Below are positions 7,253-15,723 of a DNA stretch of 32,015 bases, one piece after another; positions within the stretch are counted from its first letter, which is position 1; each line of letters opens with the position of its first letter. The stretch lies in NCBI GenBank assembly GCA_046582565.1, contig JAYGED010000274.1, positions 1 through 32,015 of the forward strand, in the 5' to 3' direction. This stretch comes from JAYGED01 sp046582565 (GTDB taxonomy: Bacteria; Pseudomonadota; Alphaproteobacteria; JAAXGF01). The position numbers were made by a program, and so were the translations under genes. The notes under the pieces were generated by a model, which was not told where the DNA came from, ran no database searches, and was given only the letters and a program-made list of their open reading frames with translations.

Positions 7253-9271
7253 ATGCCCGTAGAAACTGTCCCCTCCGAAAATTCCGCCCAAACCGACACC
7301 CAGACCGCCCCCCACAATATGATGGCCAATGCTATTCGCGCCCTTGCCATGGACGCGGTCCAGGCCGCCAAATCCGGCCATCCCGGCATGCCCATGGGCA
7401 TGGCCGATGTAGCCACGGTGCTGTTTGAGCGTCACCTCAAGTTCGACTCAAGCCGCCCCGATTGGCCCGACCGCGACCGCTTCGTACTGTCGGCGGGTCA
7501 TGGCTCCATGCTGCTCTACGCCCTGCTTTATCTCACCGGCTATGAGGGCATGACCATCAATCAGCTGCGCAACTTCCGCCAGTTCGGCAGTCTTACCCCC
7601 GGCCACCCGGAATATGGCCATACCCCCGGCGTCGAGACCACCACGGGGCCTCTCGCCCAGGGCCTCGCCGCCGCCGTCGGCATGGCGTTGGCGGAGCGCA
7701 TGGCGGCGGCGCGCTACGGCGACGGGCTGGTCGATCACCACACCTATGTCATCGCCGGTGACGGCTGCCTGATGGAAGGCCTGAGCCATGAGGCGGCGTC
7801 CCTCGCCGGGCATCTCGGTTTGGGCAAATTGATCGTGCTGTTCGACGACAACCATATTTCCATCGACGGCAACACGGATCTCACGGTTTCCGAAGACAGC
7901 CTGGCCCGCTTTAGCGCCTATGGCTGGAACACGGACGCCGTCGACGGCCACGACCCGGAGCAGGTGTCGAACGCTATCGAGGCGGCCCGGGCTTCGGGCA
8001 AGCCGTCGTTGATCGCCTGCCGCACCATCATCGGCTACAGCGCGCCGACCAAGGCCGGCACCGCCGGCGCTCACGGCGCCCCCCTGGGCGAGGAAGAAAT
8101 CGCCGGGGCCCGTGAGGCGCTCGGCTGGCCCCACGAGCCCTTCCATATTCCCGAGGACATCCTCAACGGCTGGCGCGCAATTGGTTCCAAGGGTGCGGCC
8201 CAATCCGCCGAATGGGACGCCCGGCTCGAGGCCCATGGCGACAGGGGCGAGTTCGAGCGCACCCTGGCCGGCGATACGCCGGATGGCTGGGACGATGCAT
8301 TCGACGCCTTCAAGGCGCGGCTGGCAGACGAGAAGCCGGGCTGGGCGACGCGCAAATCGAGCCAGGTGGTGCTCGACGAATTGACTGCTCTCGCGCCCGA
8401 AATGATCGGCGGCTCGGCCGATCTCACCGGCTCCAACCTGACCAAGGCGAAAGACATGGCCGTGGTCACGGCGGATGATTTCTCCGGCAGCTACATCCAC
8501 TACGGGGTACGTGAGCATGCCATGGCGGCGGCCATGAACGGCATGGCCCAGCATGGCGGCTTCATTCCCTATGGCGCGACCTTCCTGGTGTTCACCGATT
8601 ATTGCCGGCCCTCGATCCGGCTGGCGGCGTTGAGCGGTCTGCGCGTGATCCACGTCATGACCCACGATTCCATCGGCCTCGGCGAGGACGGCCCAACCCA
8701 TCAGCCGGTCGAGCATCTGGCATCCTTAAGGGCCATTCCCAACCTGCATGTGTTTCGCCCCGCCGACGCGGTGGAGACCGCCGAATGCTGGGCCCAGGCC
8801 CTGAGCCAGAAGCACACCCCTTCGGTCATCGCCGCATCGCGCCAGGGTCTGGCGGCGGTGCGCAACGACCATACGCGGGACAATCTCTGTGCGCGCGGCG
8901 GCCATGTGCTGGCCGAGGCGATGGGCAAACGCCAAGTCACCATCATGGCCAGCGGCTCGGAAGTTTCCCTCGCCCTGGCCGCCCGCGATGCCCTGCAAGC
9001 AGACGGTATCAATACGGCGGTGGTCTCCATGCCCTGTCTGGAGCTGTTCGATGCGCAAGGCGAGGCCTATCGAGACAGCGTGCTCGGCCCGGGCACGCTG
9101 CGCGTCGCCGTCGAGGCGGCGATCATGCAGGGCTGGGACCGCTATGTGGGCGACGGCGGCGCCACGGTCGGCATGACCGGCTTCGGCGCCTCGGCCCCGG
9201 CCGGTGATCTGTTTAACCATTTCGGCATCACATCCGATGCGGTGATCGCGGCGGTCAAGGCGCGATTATGA
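7253..9271 (+). CDS. tkt: Transketolase
   Basis: Transketolase moves two-carbon units between sugar phosphates using thiamine diphosphate, linking the pentose phosphate pathway to glycolysis. From 7253 the product is 672 residues, the normal length. The conserved start region NAIRALAMDAVQ..KSGHPGMPMGMAD, the ThDP/metal motif GDGCLMEGLSHEA, the central catalytic-domain segment YIHYGVREHAMAAAMNGMA, and the SIGLGEDGPTHQPVEHL motif are all present. The frame is open further upstream to 7169, but those residues are atypical for the family, so the ATG at 7253 is preferred; its Shine-Dalgarno (gaaaga) is weak. It heads the tkt-gap-pgk run, with gap starting 22 bp after its stop. Confidence 0.96.
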   Translation: MPVETVPSENSAQTDTQTAPHNMMANAIRALAMDAVQAAKSGHPGMPMGMADVATVLFERHLKFDSSRPDWPDRDRFVLSAGHGSMLLYALLYLTGYEGMTINQLRNFRQFGSLTPGHPEYGHTPGVETTTGPLAQGLAAAVGMALAERMAAARYGDGLVDHHTYVIAGDGCLMEGLSHEAASLAGHLGLGKLIVLFDDNHISIDGNTDLTVSEDSLARFSAYGWNTDAVDGHDPEQVSNAIEAARASGKPSLIACRTIIGYSAPTKAGTAGAHGAPLGEEEIAGAREALGWPHEPFHIPEDILNGWRAIGSKGAAQSAEWDARLEAHGDRGEFERTLAGDTPDGWDDAFDAFKARLADEKPGWATRKSSQVVLDELTALAPEMIGGSADLTGSNLTKAKDMAVVTADDFSGSYIHYGVREHAMAAAMNGMAQHGGFIPYGATFLVFTDYCRPSIRLAALSGLRVIHVMTHDSIGLGEDGPTHQPVEHLASLRAIPNLHVFRPADAVETAECWAQALSQKHTPSVIAASRQGLAAVRNDHTRDNLCARGGHVLAEAMGKRQVTIMASGSEVSLALAARDALQADGINTAVVSMPCLELFDAQGEAYRDSVLGPGTLRVAVEAAIMQGWDRYVGDGGATVGMTGFGASAPAGDLFNHFGITSDAVIAAVKARL

Positions 9272-9293
9272 TGACATCCTTTGGAGAAAAGAC

Positions 9294-10298
9294 ATGACCG
9301 TGAGAGTAGCGATTAACGGCTTTGGCCGTATCGGGCGCAATATTTTGCGCGCCATCCATGAGCAAGGCCGCGACGATGTGCGCGTGGTCGGCATCAACGA
9401 CCTGGGGCCGCTGGAGACCAACGCCTGGCTGCTCGCCCATGATTCGGTTCACGGCCCCTTCCCGGGCACCATCGAGACCGGCGAGGACAGCATCGACATC
9501 GGCTCCGGCCCAATCAAGGTGGTCGCCGAGCGCGACCCGGCCAAGCTGCCCTGGGGCGAGCTTAAGGTCGATGTGGCGCTGGAATGCACCGGCATCTTCA
9601 CCAAGCGCGGGGCGGCGGCCAAGCATCTCGAGGCGGGAGCTGCCAGGGTTTTGATCTCGGCGCCCTCGGGGGATGCGGATCATACGGTGGTCTTCGGGGT
9701 CAATGACCAAACCCTGAGCGCGGATCATACGGTGGTCTCGAATGCCTCCTGCACCACCAACTGCCTGGCCCCGGTGGCCAAGGTGGCCAACGACACCATG
9801 GGCATCAGCAGCGGCTTCATGACCACGGTGCACAGCTTCACCGGCGATCAGCCGGTGCTCGACGTGCTGCACAGCGATCTGCGCCGGGCCCGCGCCGCCG
9901 GCATGTCGATGATCCCGACCTCGACAGGGGCGGCCCGCGCGGTCGGCCTGGTGCTGCCCGAACTCAACGGCAAGCTCGACGGCGTCGCCGTGCGGGTGCC
10001 GACGCCCAACGTCTCGATGATCGATTTCACCTTTATCGCCAGCCGCGACACCTCAGCCGACGAGATCAATGGCGCCATGCAAGCCGCCGCCGACGGGCCT
10101 ATGGCCGGGGTGCTGGCGGTAAGCGACGGCCCCATGGTGTCGATCGATTTCAATCACAACGCCAACTCATCGATCTTCGATCTGACCCAGACCACGGTGA
10201 TCGATAGCCGCCTGTGCCGGGTGCTGTCGTGGTATGACAACGAGTGGGGCTTCTCGAACCGCATGGCGGATATCGCCGTCCAGCTCGGCAAGCTGTAG
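9294..10298 (+). CDS. gap: Type I glyceraldehyde-3-phosphate dehydrogenase
   Basis: GAPDH interconverts glyceraldehyde 3-phosphate and 1,3-bisphosphoglycerate. The 334-residue product has the Rossmann motif INGFGRIGRN (7-16), an acidic residue after strand 2 (INDLG, Asp36) consistent with NAD preference, the active-site SNASCTTNCLAP with nucleophile Cys153, the general base His180 (TTVHSFTGDQ) and the C-terminal WYDNEWGFSNRM. GGAG lies about 10 nt before the ATG. It lies between tkt and pgk, with only 9 bp to pgk, indicating co-transcription. Confidence 0.97.
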   Translation: MTVRVAINGFGRIGRNILRAIHEQGRDDVRVVGINDLGPLETNAWLLAHDSVHGPFPGTIETGEDSIDIGSGPIKVVAERDPAKLPWGELKVDVALECTGIFTKRGAAAKHLEAGAARVLISAPSGDADHTVVFGVNDQTLSADHTVVSNASCTTNCLAPVAKVANDTMGISSGFMTTVHSFTGDQPVLDVLHSDLRRARAAGMSMIPTSTGAARAVGLVLPELNGKLDGVAVRVPTPNVSMIDFTFIASRDTSADEINGAMQAAADGPMAGVLAVSDGPMVSIDFNHNANSSIFDLTQTTVIDSRLCRVLSWYDNEWGFSNRMADIAVQLGKL

Positions 10299-10307
10299 GC
10301 GTGTTTC

Positions 10308-11504
10308 ATGGCGTCGTTCCGCACCCTTGACGAGCTGTCGCCCAGGGGCAAACGCGTCCTGGTGCGGGTCGACCTCAACGTCCCCATGCAGGACGGCGAG
10401 ATATCCGACGCAAGCCGTATCGAGCGGGTCGCCGCCACCCTCACCGGGCTGGCCGACGGCGGCGCAAGGGTCGTGGTGATGTCGCATTTCGGCCGGCCCC
10501 GGGGGCAGGTCACGCCGTCCCTGTCGCTCGCTCCCCTGGCCGAGCCCCTGTCACGGGCGCTTGGCGGCCGGGCCGTCGGCTTCGTTAGCGATTGTATCGG
10601 GGATGATGCCGAAGCCGCGGTGGCGGCGCTCGGCGATGGCGATATCCTGCTGCTCGAAAACCTGCGCTTTCACGCCGGCGAGGAAAAGAACGACCCGGCC
10701 TTCGCCCAGGCGTTAGCGCGTCTCGGCGACGCCTATGTGGGCGACGCCTTCTCGGCAGCGCATCGCACCCACGCCTCGGTGGTCGGCGTGGCGGATCATC
10801 TGCCCGCCTATGCCGGACGGCTCATGCAGTCGGAAATCGAAGCCCTCGATGCGGCTCTCGAAAATCCGAAGCGCCCGGTGGCTGCCGTGATCGGCGGCGC
10901 CAAGGTATCGTCCAAGCTCGCCGTGCTCGGCAATCTCGTGGGCCGGGTGGACATGCTGATCATCGGCGGCGGCATGGCCAATACCTTCCTCCACGCCCAG
11001 GGCATCGCCGTCGGCAAATCCCTGTGCGAGCCCGACATGGCCGACACCGCCCGTGACATCATGGCCCGGGCCGAGGCGGCCAGTTGCCGGGTGATCCTGC
11101 CGAGTGACGCGATAACCGCGACCCGGTTCGCCGACGGCGCGCCGCAAACCGTGACCGCCATCGACGCGGTCGGCGAGGACGCCATGATTCTTGACATCGG
11201 CCCGATCAGCGCCGCCGCCATGGCCGAGCAGTTGGAGCAGGTCGCCACCCTGGTGTGGAACGGCCCGCTCGGCGCCTTCGAGCTGGATGGTTTCGATGGA
11301 GGCACCAATGTGGTCGCCCGCGCCGCCGCAGAGCTTACGCGCGCAGGCAAGCTGGTCAGCGTGGCCGGCGGCGGCGATACAGTGGCGGCCTTGGTCCACG
11401 CCGACGCCCTTGAGGGGTTTTCCTATGTCTCCACCGCCGGCGGCGCCTTCCTCGAATGGCTCGAAGGCAAGCCGCTTCCAGGGGTCGCGGCCCTGATGGC
11501 GTAA
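10308..11504 (+). CDS. pgk: Phosphoglycerate kinase
   Basis: PGK transfers the acyl phosphate of 1,3-bisphosphoglycerate to ADP. The 398-residue monomer begins with the family signature KRVLVRVDLNVPMQDG (about 15-30), followed by the substrate-binding MSHFGRPRG, and in the C-terminal nucleotide domain carries VIGGAKVSSKL, WNGPLGAFE and the glycine-rich VAGGGDTVAAL. Length and domain order are normal. Spacing of 9 bp after gap and lack of a separate Shine-Dalgarno suggest translational coupling. Confidence 0.97.
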   Translation: MASFRTLDELSPRGKRVLVRVDLNVPMQDGEISDASRIERVAATLTGLADGGARVVVMSHFGRPRGQVTPSLSLAPLAEPLSRALGGRAVGFVSDCIGDDAEAAVAALGDGDILLLENLRFHAGEEKNDPAFAQALARLGDAYVGDAFSAAHRTHASVVGVADHLPAYAGRLMQSEIEALDAALENPKRPVAAVIGGAKVSSKLAVLGNLVGRVDMLIIGGGMANTFLHAQGIAVGKSLCEPDMADTARDIMARAEAASCRVILPSDAITATRFADGAPQTVTAIDAVGEDAMILDIGPISAAAMAEQLEQVATLVWNGPLGAFELDGFDGGTNVVARAAAELTRAGKLVSVAGGGDTVAALVHADALEGFSYVSTAGGAFLEWLEGKPLPGVAALMA

Positions 11505-11519
11505 CCTAGGCTTCCTGAC

Positions 11520-11852
11520 GTGACCGGCACAAAGACCGTTATCTTCCACGATCTCGACGAGGCCCGCGCGGCCCTTGCCGCCGCGCAATTAAACGCGACA
11601 ACCGTCACCCTGCAAACCGCCCCGGGAGCTGCGCGCTATGCCGGGGTTGGCTACCTCATGGCGGTCATCGATCTGGTTGGGGCGGATAAAGACGAGGCCG
11701 TTATCGACTGCGGCGAAGACGCGGATATAGCCATGGCCGCTCTGCGTACAGGCTGGAGGCGGCTGCTGTTTTCAGGCCGCGGGGAGGTTTGCGCCAAGCT
11801 CGCCCAAATTGCCGAGCAACAGGGCGCGCGCGTCACCTCACCGGATCAGTAA
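11520..11852 (+). CDS. Small unknown protein between pgk and the oxidoreductase pair
   Basis: The 110-residue product starts at a GTG 15 bp after the pgk stop and is read as the last gene of the tkt-gap-pgk operon. I do not recognise a family. It looks like a compact alpha/beta protein: VIFHDLDEARAALAAAQ, TVTLQTAPGAARYAGVGYLMAVIDLV, AVIDCGEDADIAMAALRTGWRRLLFSG. No signal peptide, membrane segment or cysteine-rich motif is present. Codon use and base composition match the glycolytic genes, supporting a real gene. Its place beside pgk hints at central metabolism, but no function can be assigned. The last residues overlap the end of a minus-strand small ORF by a few bases. Confidence 0.75.
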   Translation: MTGTKTVIFHDLDEARAALAAAQLNATTVTLQTAPGAARYAGVGYLMAVIDLVGADKDEAVIDCGEDADIAMAALRTGWRRLLFSGRGEVCAKLAQIAEQQGARVTSPDQ

Positions 11853-11995
11853 TAAAATCCGAGAGCGCCCTCGGGCCGCGAGCTGAACCCGGAGCCGTTG
11901 CGCTCATGGACAATTCTAATCTGCCTTGGGGTGACGCCCAAGCTGCGGCACAACAAGGCCGTATAAGTGACAAGCAAATTCTCGAAGGCCATCAT
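11846..11995 (-). CDS. Candidate small protein (49 aa), minus strand
   Basis: A 50-codon frame runs from ATG at 11993-11995 to TGA at 11846-11848. It begins MMAFENLLVTYTALLCRSLG, then VTPRQIRIVHERNG, and ends EGALGFYY. AAGGAG lies 9 nt before the ATG, a strong match, and an extended -10 element lies about 65 bp upstream on the same strand (12061-12069). It is convergent with the gene at 11520-11852, overlapping its end by 7 bp. I do not recognise the sequence. The good ribosome site and promoter argue for expression; the short length argues for caution. Confidence 0.45.
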   Translation of the reverse strand: MMAFENLLVTYTALLCRSLGVTPRQIRIVHERNGSGFSSRPEGALGFYY

Positions 11996-12060
11996 GATGT
12001 TTCTCTCCTTACCCGGAGTGATGCGATGTCAGCCAAAAGCAACGCATGCTCAATGGAATC

Positions 12061-12069
12061 ATAATAGCA
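12061..12069 (-). promoter_or_regulatory. Extended -10 element upstream of the small minus-strand ORF
   Basis: On the minus strand the sequence tgcTATTAT matches the extended -10 consensus (TGnTATAAT) with one mismatch. It would give a leader of roughly 60 nt ending at the AAGGAG ribosome site of the 49-residue ORF. The -35 region has no clear match. Confidence 0.35.
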
Positions 12070-12145
12070 TGGAATCGATTTTCCTGGCCGACGAATTGAG
12101 TCACTATGCGGCGCGACAAAACCCAGCTTAAGGAGTGCGGCCGCT

Positions 12146-13174
12146 ATGGACTTCAACCATTTCCTGTCGAGCTATTATCCCGACCCGGCCTATGGCGGGA
12201 AACGGCTCTATGGCGATATGGTCGAACAGGCGATCCTGGCCGAGGCGCTGGACTATCGCGGCGTCACCATACCGGAACATCACCTGATCAATTTATTGAT
12301 CACGCCGGCGCCGCTGCAGATGGCTGTGAAGGTCGCGTCGGTGACCGAGCGTATCGAGATAACCACCTCCGTCGCCGTCCTGCCGATTCACGACATGCGG
12401 GTCTTTGCCGGCGAGGTGGTGCAGGCGGATATCCTGACCGATGGCCGGCTCATCCTGGGCGTCGGGCGCGGGGCCTTTGCCTATGAGACCAACCGTCTCG
12501 GGGTGTCGCTTGAAGATACCCGCGAGAAATTCGATGAATCGCTGAATGTGCTCATAGCCCTGCTCAGCGAGGAGGAAGTCTCCTGGAGCGGCAAATATTA
12601 CAACTTCGAGCCGATCACCATCATGCCGCGCCCGCTGACCAAACCCATGCCCAGGATCATGTTGGCCGTCCTCAGTGAGCCGGGAATCGCTGCCTGCACC
12701 AAGCGCGGCTTCTGCATTCAGACCAGCCCGCTGTCGGCGGCGCCCGAGGTTCTTGAAGGTCAGGTGAAAGCCCATAAGCGAGCCAAGGCGGAGATGGGCG
12801 CCGCCGGTGAGGCGCTCTACATCACCCTGCTGCGGGTTTGCTATTGCGCGACCGATGAAGCGGATGCCCGTGAAAAGCTGGAACTGGCCTATGACTACTA
12901 TTCTCGTTTCGACAATGTTTACACCGGCCCCGGCATCGTCAAAAACGGCTGTATCGAACCCTTGCCGAGAGACCAGACCATCGAGGAGCTGGAGAAAAAT
13001 CTGCTGATCTGCCCGCCCGGCGAGATGACCGACCGTCTCGCCGTGTATGACGGCCTCGGCATCGATGAAGTGATGATGAATTTCAATCTGGGCCAGCCTC
13101 AGGCCGAAACCCTGGACTCCATGCGGCGTTTTGCCAGCGAGGTCATGCCGCATTTTCAGAAAGCGGCGGGCTGA
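12146..13174 (+). CDS. LLM-class flavin-dependent oxidoreductase
   Basis: The 342-residue product belongs to the bacterial luciferase-like monooxygenase superfamily (TIM barrel, FMNH2 or F420 as cofactor). Features are the N-terminal barrel strand with GVTIPEHHL (about 39-47, the loop often holding a catalytic His), ITTSVAVLPIHDMRVFAGEV (about 72-91) and GRLILGVGRGAFAYE (about 103-117, phosphate-binding loop). The substrate cannot be read from sequence; family members oxidise aldehydes, alkanesulfonates, nitrilotriacetate or aromatic acids. A clear AAGGAG precedes the ATG by about 10 nt. The hydrolase gene starts 6 bp after its stop, so the two are an operon and may act in sequence on one substrate (inference). 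Confidence 0.9.
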   Translation: MDFNHFLSSYYPDPAYGGKRLYGDMVEQAILAEALDYRGVTIPEHHLINLLITPAPLQMAVKVASVTERIEITTSVAVLPIHDMRVFAGEVVQADILTDGRLILGVGRGAFAYETNRLGVSLEDTREKFDESLNVLIALLSEEEVSWSGKYYNFEPITIMPRPLTKPMPRIMLAVLSEPGIAACTKRGFCIQTSPLSAAPEVLEGQVKAHKRAKAEMGAAGEALYITLLRVCYCATDEADAREKLELAYDYYSRFDNVYTGPGIVKNGCIEPLPRDQTIEELEKNLLICPPGEMTDRLAVYDGLGIDEVMMNFNLGQPQAETLDSMRRFASEVMPHFQKAAG

Positions 13175-13180
13175 AACCAT

Positions 13181-13957
13181 ATGACATCTATCGACGTATC
13201 CTATCGGGTCGAGGGCGCAGGGCCGGCGCTCTACATGGTGCATGGCATCGGCTCGCGCGCGGTCATGTGGGACAGCATTATCCCGGCGCTGAAAGACAAG
13301 TTCACCTGCGTAAGTTTCGATCTGCGCGGCCATGGGGCAAGCCCGGTGCCGCCGGTGCCCTATAGCCTGGAACAGCTTGTCGAAGACCTGGAAGCCCTGC
13401 GGGCCAGACTGGGCCATGAGCAGATTCACGTTATCGGCCACTCCCTCGGCGGCATGATCGGCCCGGCCTACGCTCATGCCCATGCGGATCATACGCTGAG
13501 CGTCAGCCTGCTCAGCACCGCCGCCGGGCGCACCGAGGAAGACCGGGCCAAGCTACAGGGCGTGATCGCGGCCATGCAGGAGAAGGGAATCGGTCCGGTG
13601 CTGGAGACCCTGGTTCAGCGCTGGTATACGGATGACTTCATCGCGGCCCGGCCCGATTTGATCGAGGCCCGTATCAAGCAGGTCACCGACACCCCCACCG
13701 AGGTTTTCCTGAGCGTCTTTCACATCTATGCCGAAACCGAGATGGCGCCCTGGCTGGCTGAAATTCGCTGTCCCTGCCTGGTGCTGACCGGGGAGCTGGA
13801 CGGCGCCTGCAGCCCCCGGCACAACCGATTCATGGCGGACGAGCTGGCTGATTCGGAGTTGGTTATCCTGGACAAGATCAAACATTCGATCCTGATCGAG
13901 GGCCCCGGCCGCGTGGCGCCGCGGGTTCGTGAATTCCTGTTAAAGCACCGCGATTGA
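13181..13957 (+). CDS. Alpha/beta hydrolase
   Basis: The 258-residue protein has the alpha/beta-hydrolase fold: oxyanion-hole HG (VHGIGS, about 20-25), the segment FDLRGHGAS (about 46-54), the nucleophile elbow GHSLGG with Ser88, an acid in LTGELDGACSP, and the catalytic His in KIKHSILIE near the C-terminus. Overall layout is like 3-oxoadipate enol-lactonase and related esterases, but this does not fix the substrate. It follows the flavin oxidoreductase by 6 bp. An oxidoreductase/hydrolase pair suggests oxygenation followed by ester or lactone cleavage; this is inference. Confidence 0.9.
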   Translation: MTSIDVSYRVEGAGPALYMVHGIGSRAVMWDSIIPALKDKFTCVSFDLRGHGASPVPPVPYSLEQLVEDLEALRARLGHEQIHVIGHSLGGMIGPAYAHAHADHTLSVSLLSTAAGRTEEDRAKLQGVIAAMQEKGIGPVLETLVQRWYTDDFIAARPDLIEARIKQVTDTPTEVFLSVFHIYAETEMAPWLAEIRCPCLVLTGELDGACSPRHNRFMADELADSELVILDKIKHSILIEGPGRVAPRVREFLLKHRD

Positions 13958-13974
13958 CCGCAAAAGCGACCGCG

Positions 13975-14003
13975 TTGCAAACCGGCTCCGGCTGCGTTAT
14001 CAC
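13975..14003 (+). promoter_or_regulatory. Candidate sigma70 promoter of fba
   Basis: TTGCAA (13975-13980) and TATCAC (13998-14003) are spaced by 17 bp in the 75-bp gap before fba. This would let fba-thiE be transcribed apart from the oxidoreductase/hydrolase pair. Confidence 0.4.
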
Positions 14004-14032
14004 ATGGATAGAATCTGTAGAGGAACCACCCC

Positions 14033-15052
14033 ATGAACACGTCAGAATTGACCGCATGCGCAACTGCCCTCGTAGAGCCGGGCAAGGGCATCCTGGCGGC
14101 CGACGAAAGCAGCGGCACGATCAAGAAACGCTTCGACACCATTGCCGTTGAATCGACCGAAGACAACCGCCGCGACTACCGTGAATTGCTGTTCACCACG
14201 GCAGGGATAGGCGATTTCGTCTCGGGCGTTATCCTGTTTGACGAGACCCTCCGGCAATCGGCCGCCGACGGCACGTCGCTGGCTGAAATTCTCTCCCGCC
14301 AAGGCATTATCCCCGGCATCAAGGTCGATGGCGGCGCCAAGCCCCTGGCGGGGCGGCCCGGCGAGACCGTCACCGAAGGACTCGACGGCCTGCGCGAGCG
14401 CCTCAATGAATATTACGAACTGGGCGCGCGCTTTACCAAATGGCGCGCCGTCATCCGTATCGACGACCATCTTCCCAGTCGCCATTGCCTGCATGCCAAC
14501 GCCGAGGCCCTCGCCCGCTATGCCTCGCTGTCTCAGGAAGCCGGTCTGGTGCCCATCGTGGAACCCGAGGTTTTGATGGACGGCGACCATTCTCTCGAGC
14601 GCTGCAAGCGGGTCACCGAGGCTGCCCAGCAGGTCGTGTTCAGGGCGCTGCGCCTGCATGGCGTCAACCTCGAGGGCATGCTGCTCAAGCCCAACATGGT
14701 GATTCCCGGCGTCGATCATACGCCCCAGGCCTCCGTCGAGGAGGTCGCGGCGGCCACCCTCGCCCTGCTTAAGCGCACGGTGCCCGCCGCGGTGCCCGGC
14801 ATCGTCTTCCTGTCGGGCGGCCAAAGCGACGCCGCCGCCACCGCCCATCTCGACGCCATGAACAGACTCGACGCCAACCCGCCCTGGCGGCTCAGCTTCT
14901 CCTATGGCAGAGCACTTCAGGCCGCGCCGCTCAAGGCCTGGCTGGGCAAGACCGAGAACGTCACCGATGCACAAGCCGCCCTGCATCATCGTGCCCAACT
15001 CAACGGCGCCGCGGCCCAGGGCGCCTATAGCGCCGCCATGGAGAACGGATGA
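14033..15052 (+). CDS. fba: Class I fructose-bisphosphate aldolase
   Basis: This Schiff-base aldolase cleaves fructose 1,6-bisphosphate to two triose phosphates without a metal. The 339-residue product has all expected class I residues: Asp24 in ILAADESSGT, Lys137 in FTKWRAV, Glu177 and Glu179 in IVEPEV, and the Schiff-base Lys219 in EGMLLKPNMV. The SGGQSD phosphate-binding segment follows. AGAGGA precedes the ATG by about 9 nt. It is separated from pgk by a small unknown gene and the oxidoreductase/hydrolase pair, and its stop overlaps the thiE-like start (ATGA), so the two are coupled. Confidence 0.97.
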   Translation: MNTSELTACATALVEPGKGILAADESSGTIKKRFDTIAVESTEDNRRDYRELLFTTAGIGDFVSGVILFDETLRQSAADGTSLAEILSRQGIIPGIKVDGGAKPLAGRPGETVTEGLDGLRERLNEYYELGARFTKWRAVIRIDDHLPSRHCLHANAEALARYASLSQEAGLVPIVEPEVLMDGDHSLERCKRVTEAAQQVVFRALRLHGVNLEGMLLKPNMVIPGVDHTPQASVEEVAAATLALLKRTVPAAVPGIVFLSGGQSDAAATAHLDAMNRLDANPPWRLSFSYGRALQAAPLKAWLGKTENVTDAQAALHHRAQLNGAAAQGAYSAAMENG

Positions 15053-15699
15053 ACAATGATCAGGTGGCGGCTTGCCGCCTCTACCTGATCACGCCGCCCA
15101 CATTCGAGCCCGAGGCATTCGCGAAAACCCTCGATGATGCGATCGAGGGCGGCAATGTGGCCTGCGTCCAGCTACGCATGACCGAGACCGACGGCGACGG
15201 GTTGGCCGCCGCCGCCCGGATCCTGATTCCCCTATGCCAGGCGCGCGACATCGCCTTCCTGATCGATGGCCGCGCCGATATCGCTAGGGATGTCGGCGCC
15301 GACGGGGTGCATCTCGCCAGACCCGGCGACGTAGAAAACGCCCGGCGCTTTTTGGGCGCGGAGGCGATCGTCGGCGTCTCGGCCGGCGGCTCGCGCCACA
15401 ATGCCATGCTGGCCGCCGAAGCGGGCGCGGATTACGTCTCCTTCGGCGCTTGCCATCCCTCTGCCACCCTGCCCAACGCTCACGTAATTGAGCCCGATAT
15501 CCTGGCCTGGTGGAACGAGACCATGCTGCTGCCCTCGGTCGCCGTCGGCGGTATCGACGCGGCAAACGCCGCCGCCCTGGTAGTCATGGGCACAGATTTT
15601 CTCGCTGTCTGCCACAGTGTCTGGTCGGCGCCCGACGGCCCGCGCGCGGCAGTGGCGGCGCTTAACAAGAGCATGGATAGTTCTCAGCAGGGCAAGTAG
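15049..15699 (+). CDS. ThiE-like TIM-barrel protein with altered active site
   Basis: The 216-residue product aligns along its length with thiamine-phosphate synthase (ThiE), which joins HMP-PP and THZ-P: RLYLITPP, VACVQLR, GADGVHL, IVGVSAGG, GADYVSFG and VAVGGID. However, key positions differ from canonical ThiE. QxREK is QLRMT (41-45, no Lys), the V-N-D metal/HMP-binding segment is LIDG (71-74), and the pyrophosphate-binding GPIxPTxTK is GACHPSATLP (133-142, lacking Lys). It may be a weak ThiE, a TenI-like paralogue or an enzyme with another role. Coupling to fba by a 4-bp overlap is unusual for a thiamine gene. No TPP riboswitch is seen nearby. Confidence 0.8.
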   Translation: MNNDQVAACRLYLITPPTFEPEAFAKTLDDAIEGGNVACVQLRMTETDGDGLAAAARILIPLCQARDIAFLIDGRADIARDVGADGVHLARPGDVENARRFLGAEAIVGVSAGGSRHNAMLAAEAGADYVSFGACHPSATLPNAHVIEPDILAWWNETMLLPSVAVGGIDAANAAALVVMGTDFLAVCHSVWSAPDGPRAAVAALNKSMDSSQQGK

Positions 15700-15723
15700 G
15701 CTCCTGGCCGAAGGAGAATTGTT

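Noticed and set aside
7448..8716. 422-codon minus-strand frame opposite tkt
   Set aside because: Antisense shadow of transketolase with no recognisable motif.
11789..12064. 91-codon plus-strand frame after the small pgk-linked gene
   Set aside because: It overlaps the upstream gene, lacks a ribosome site and a coding-like composition; the minus-strand small ORF in the same interval has better signals.
15700..15723. TPP riboswitch near the thiE-like gene
   Set aside because: No thi-box-like sequence is seen upstream of fba or thiE, and the gene overlaps fba directly.
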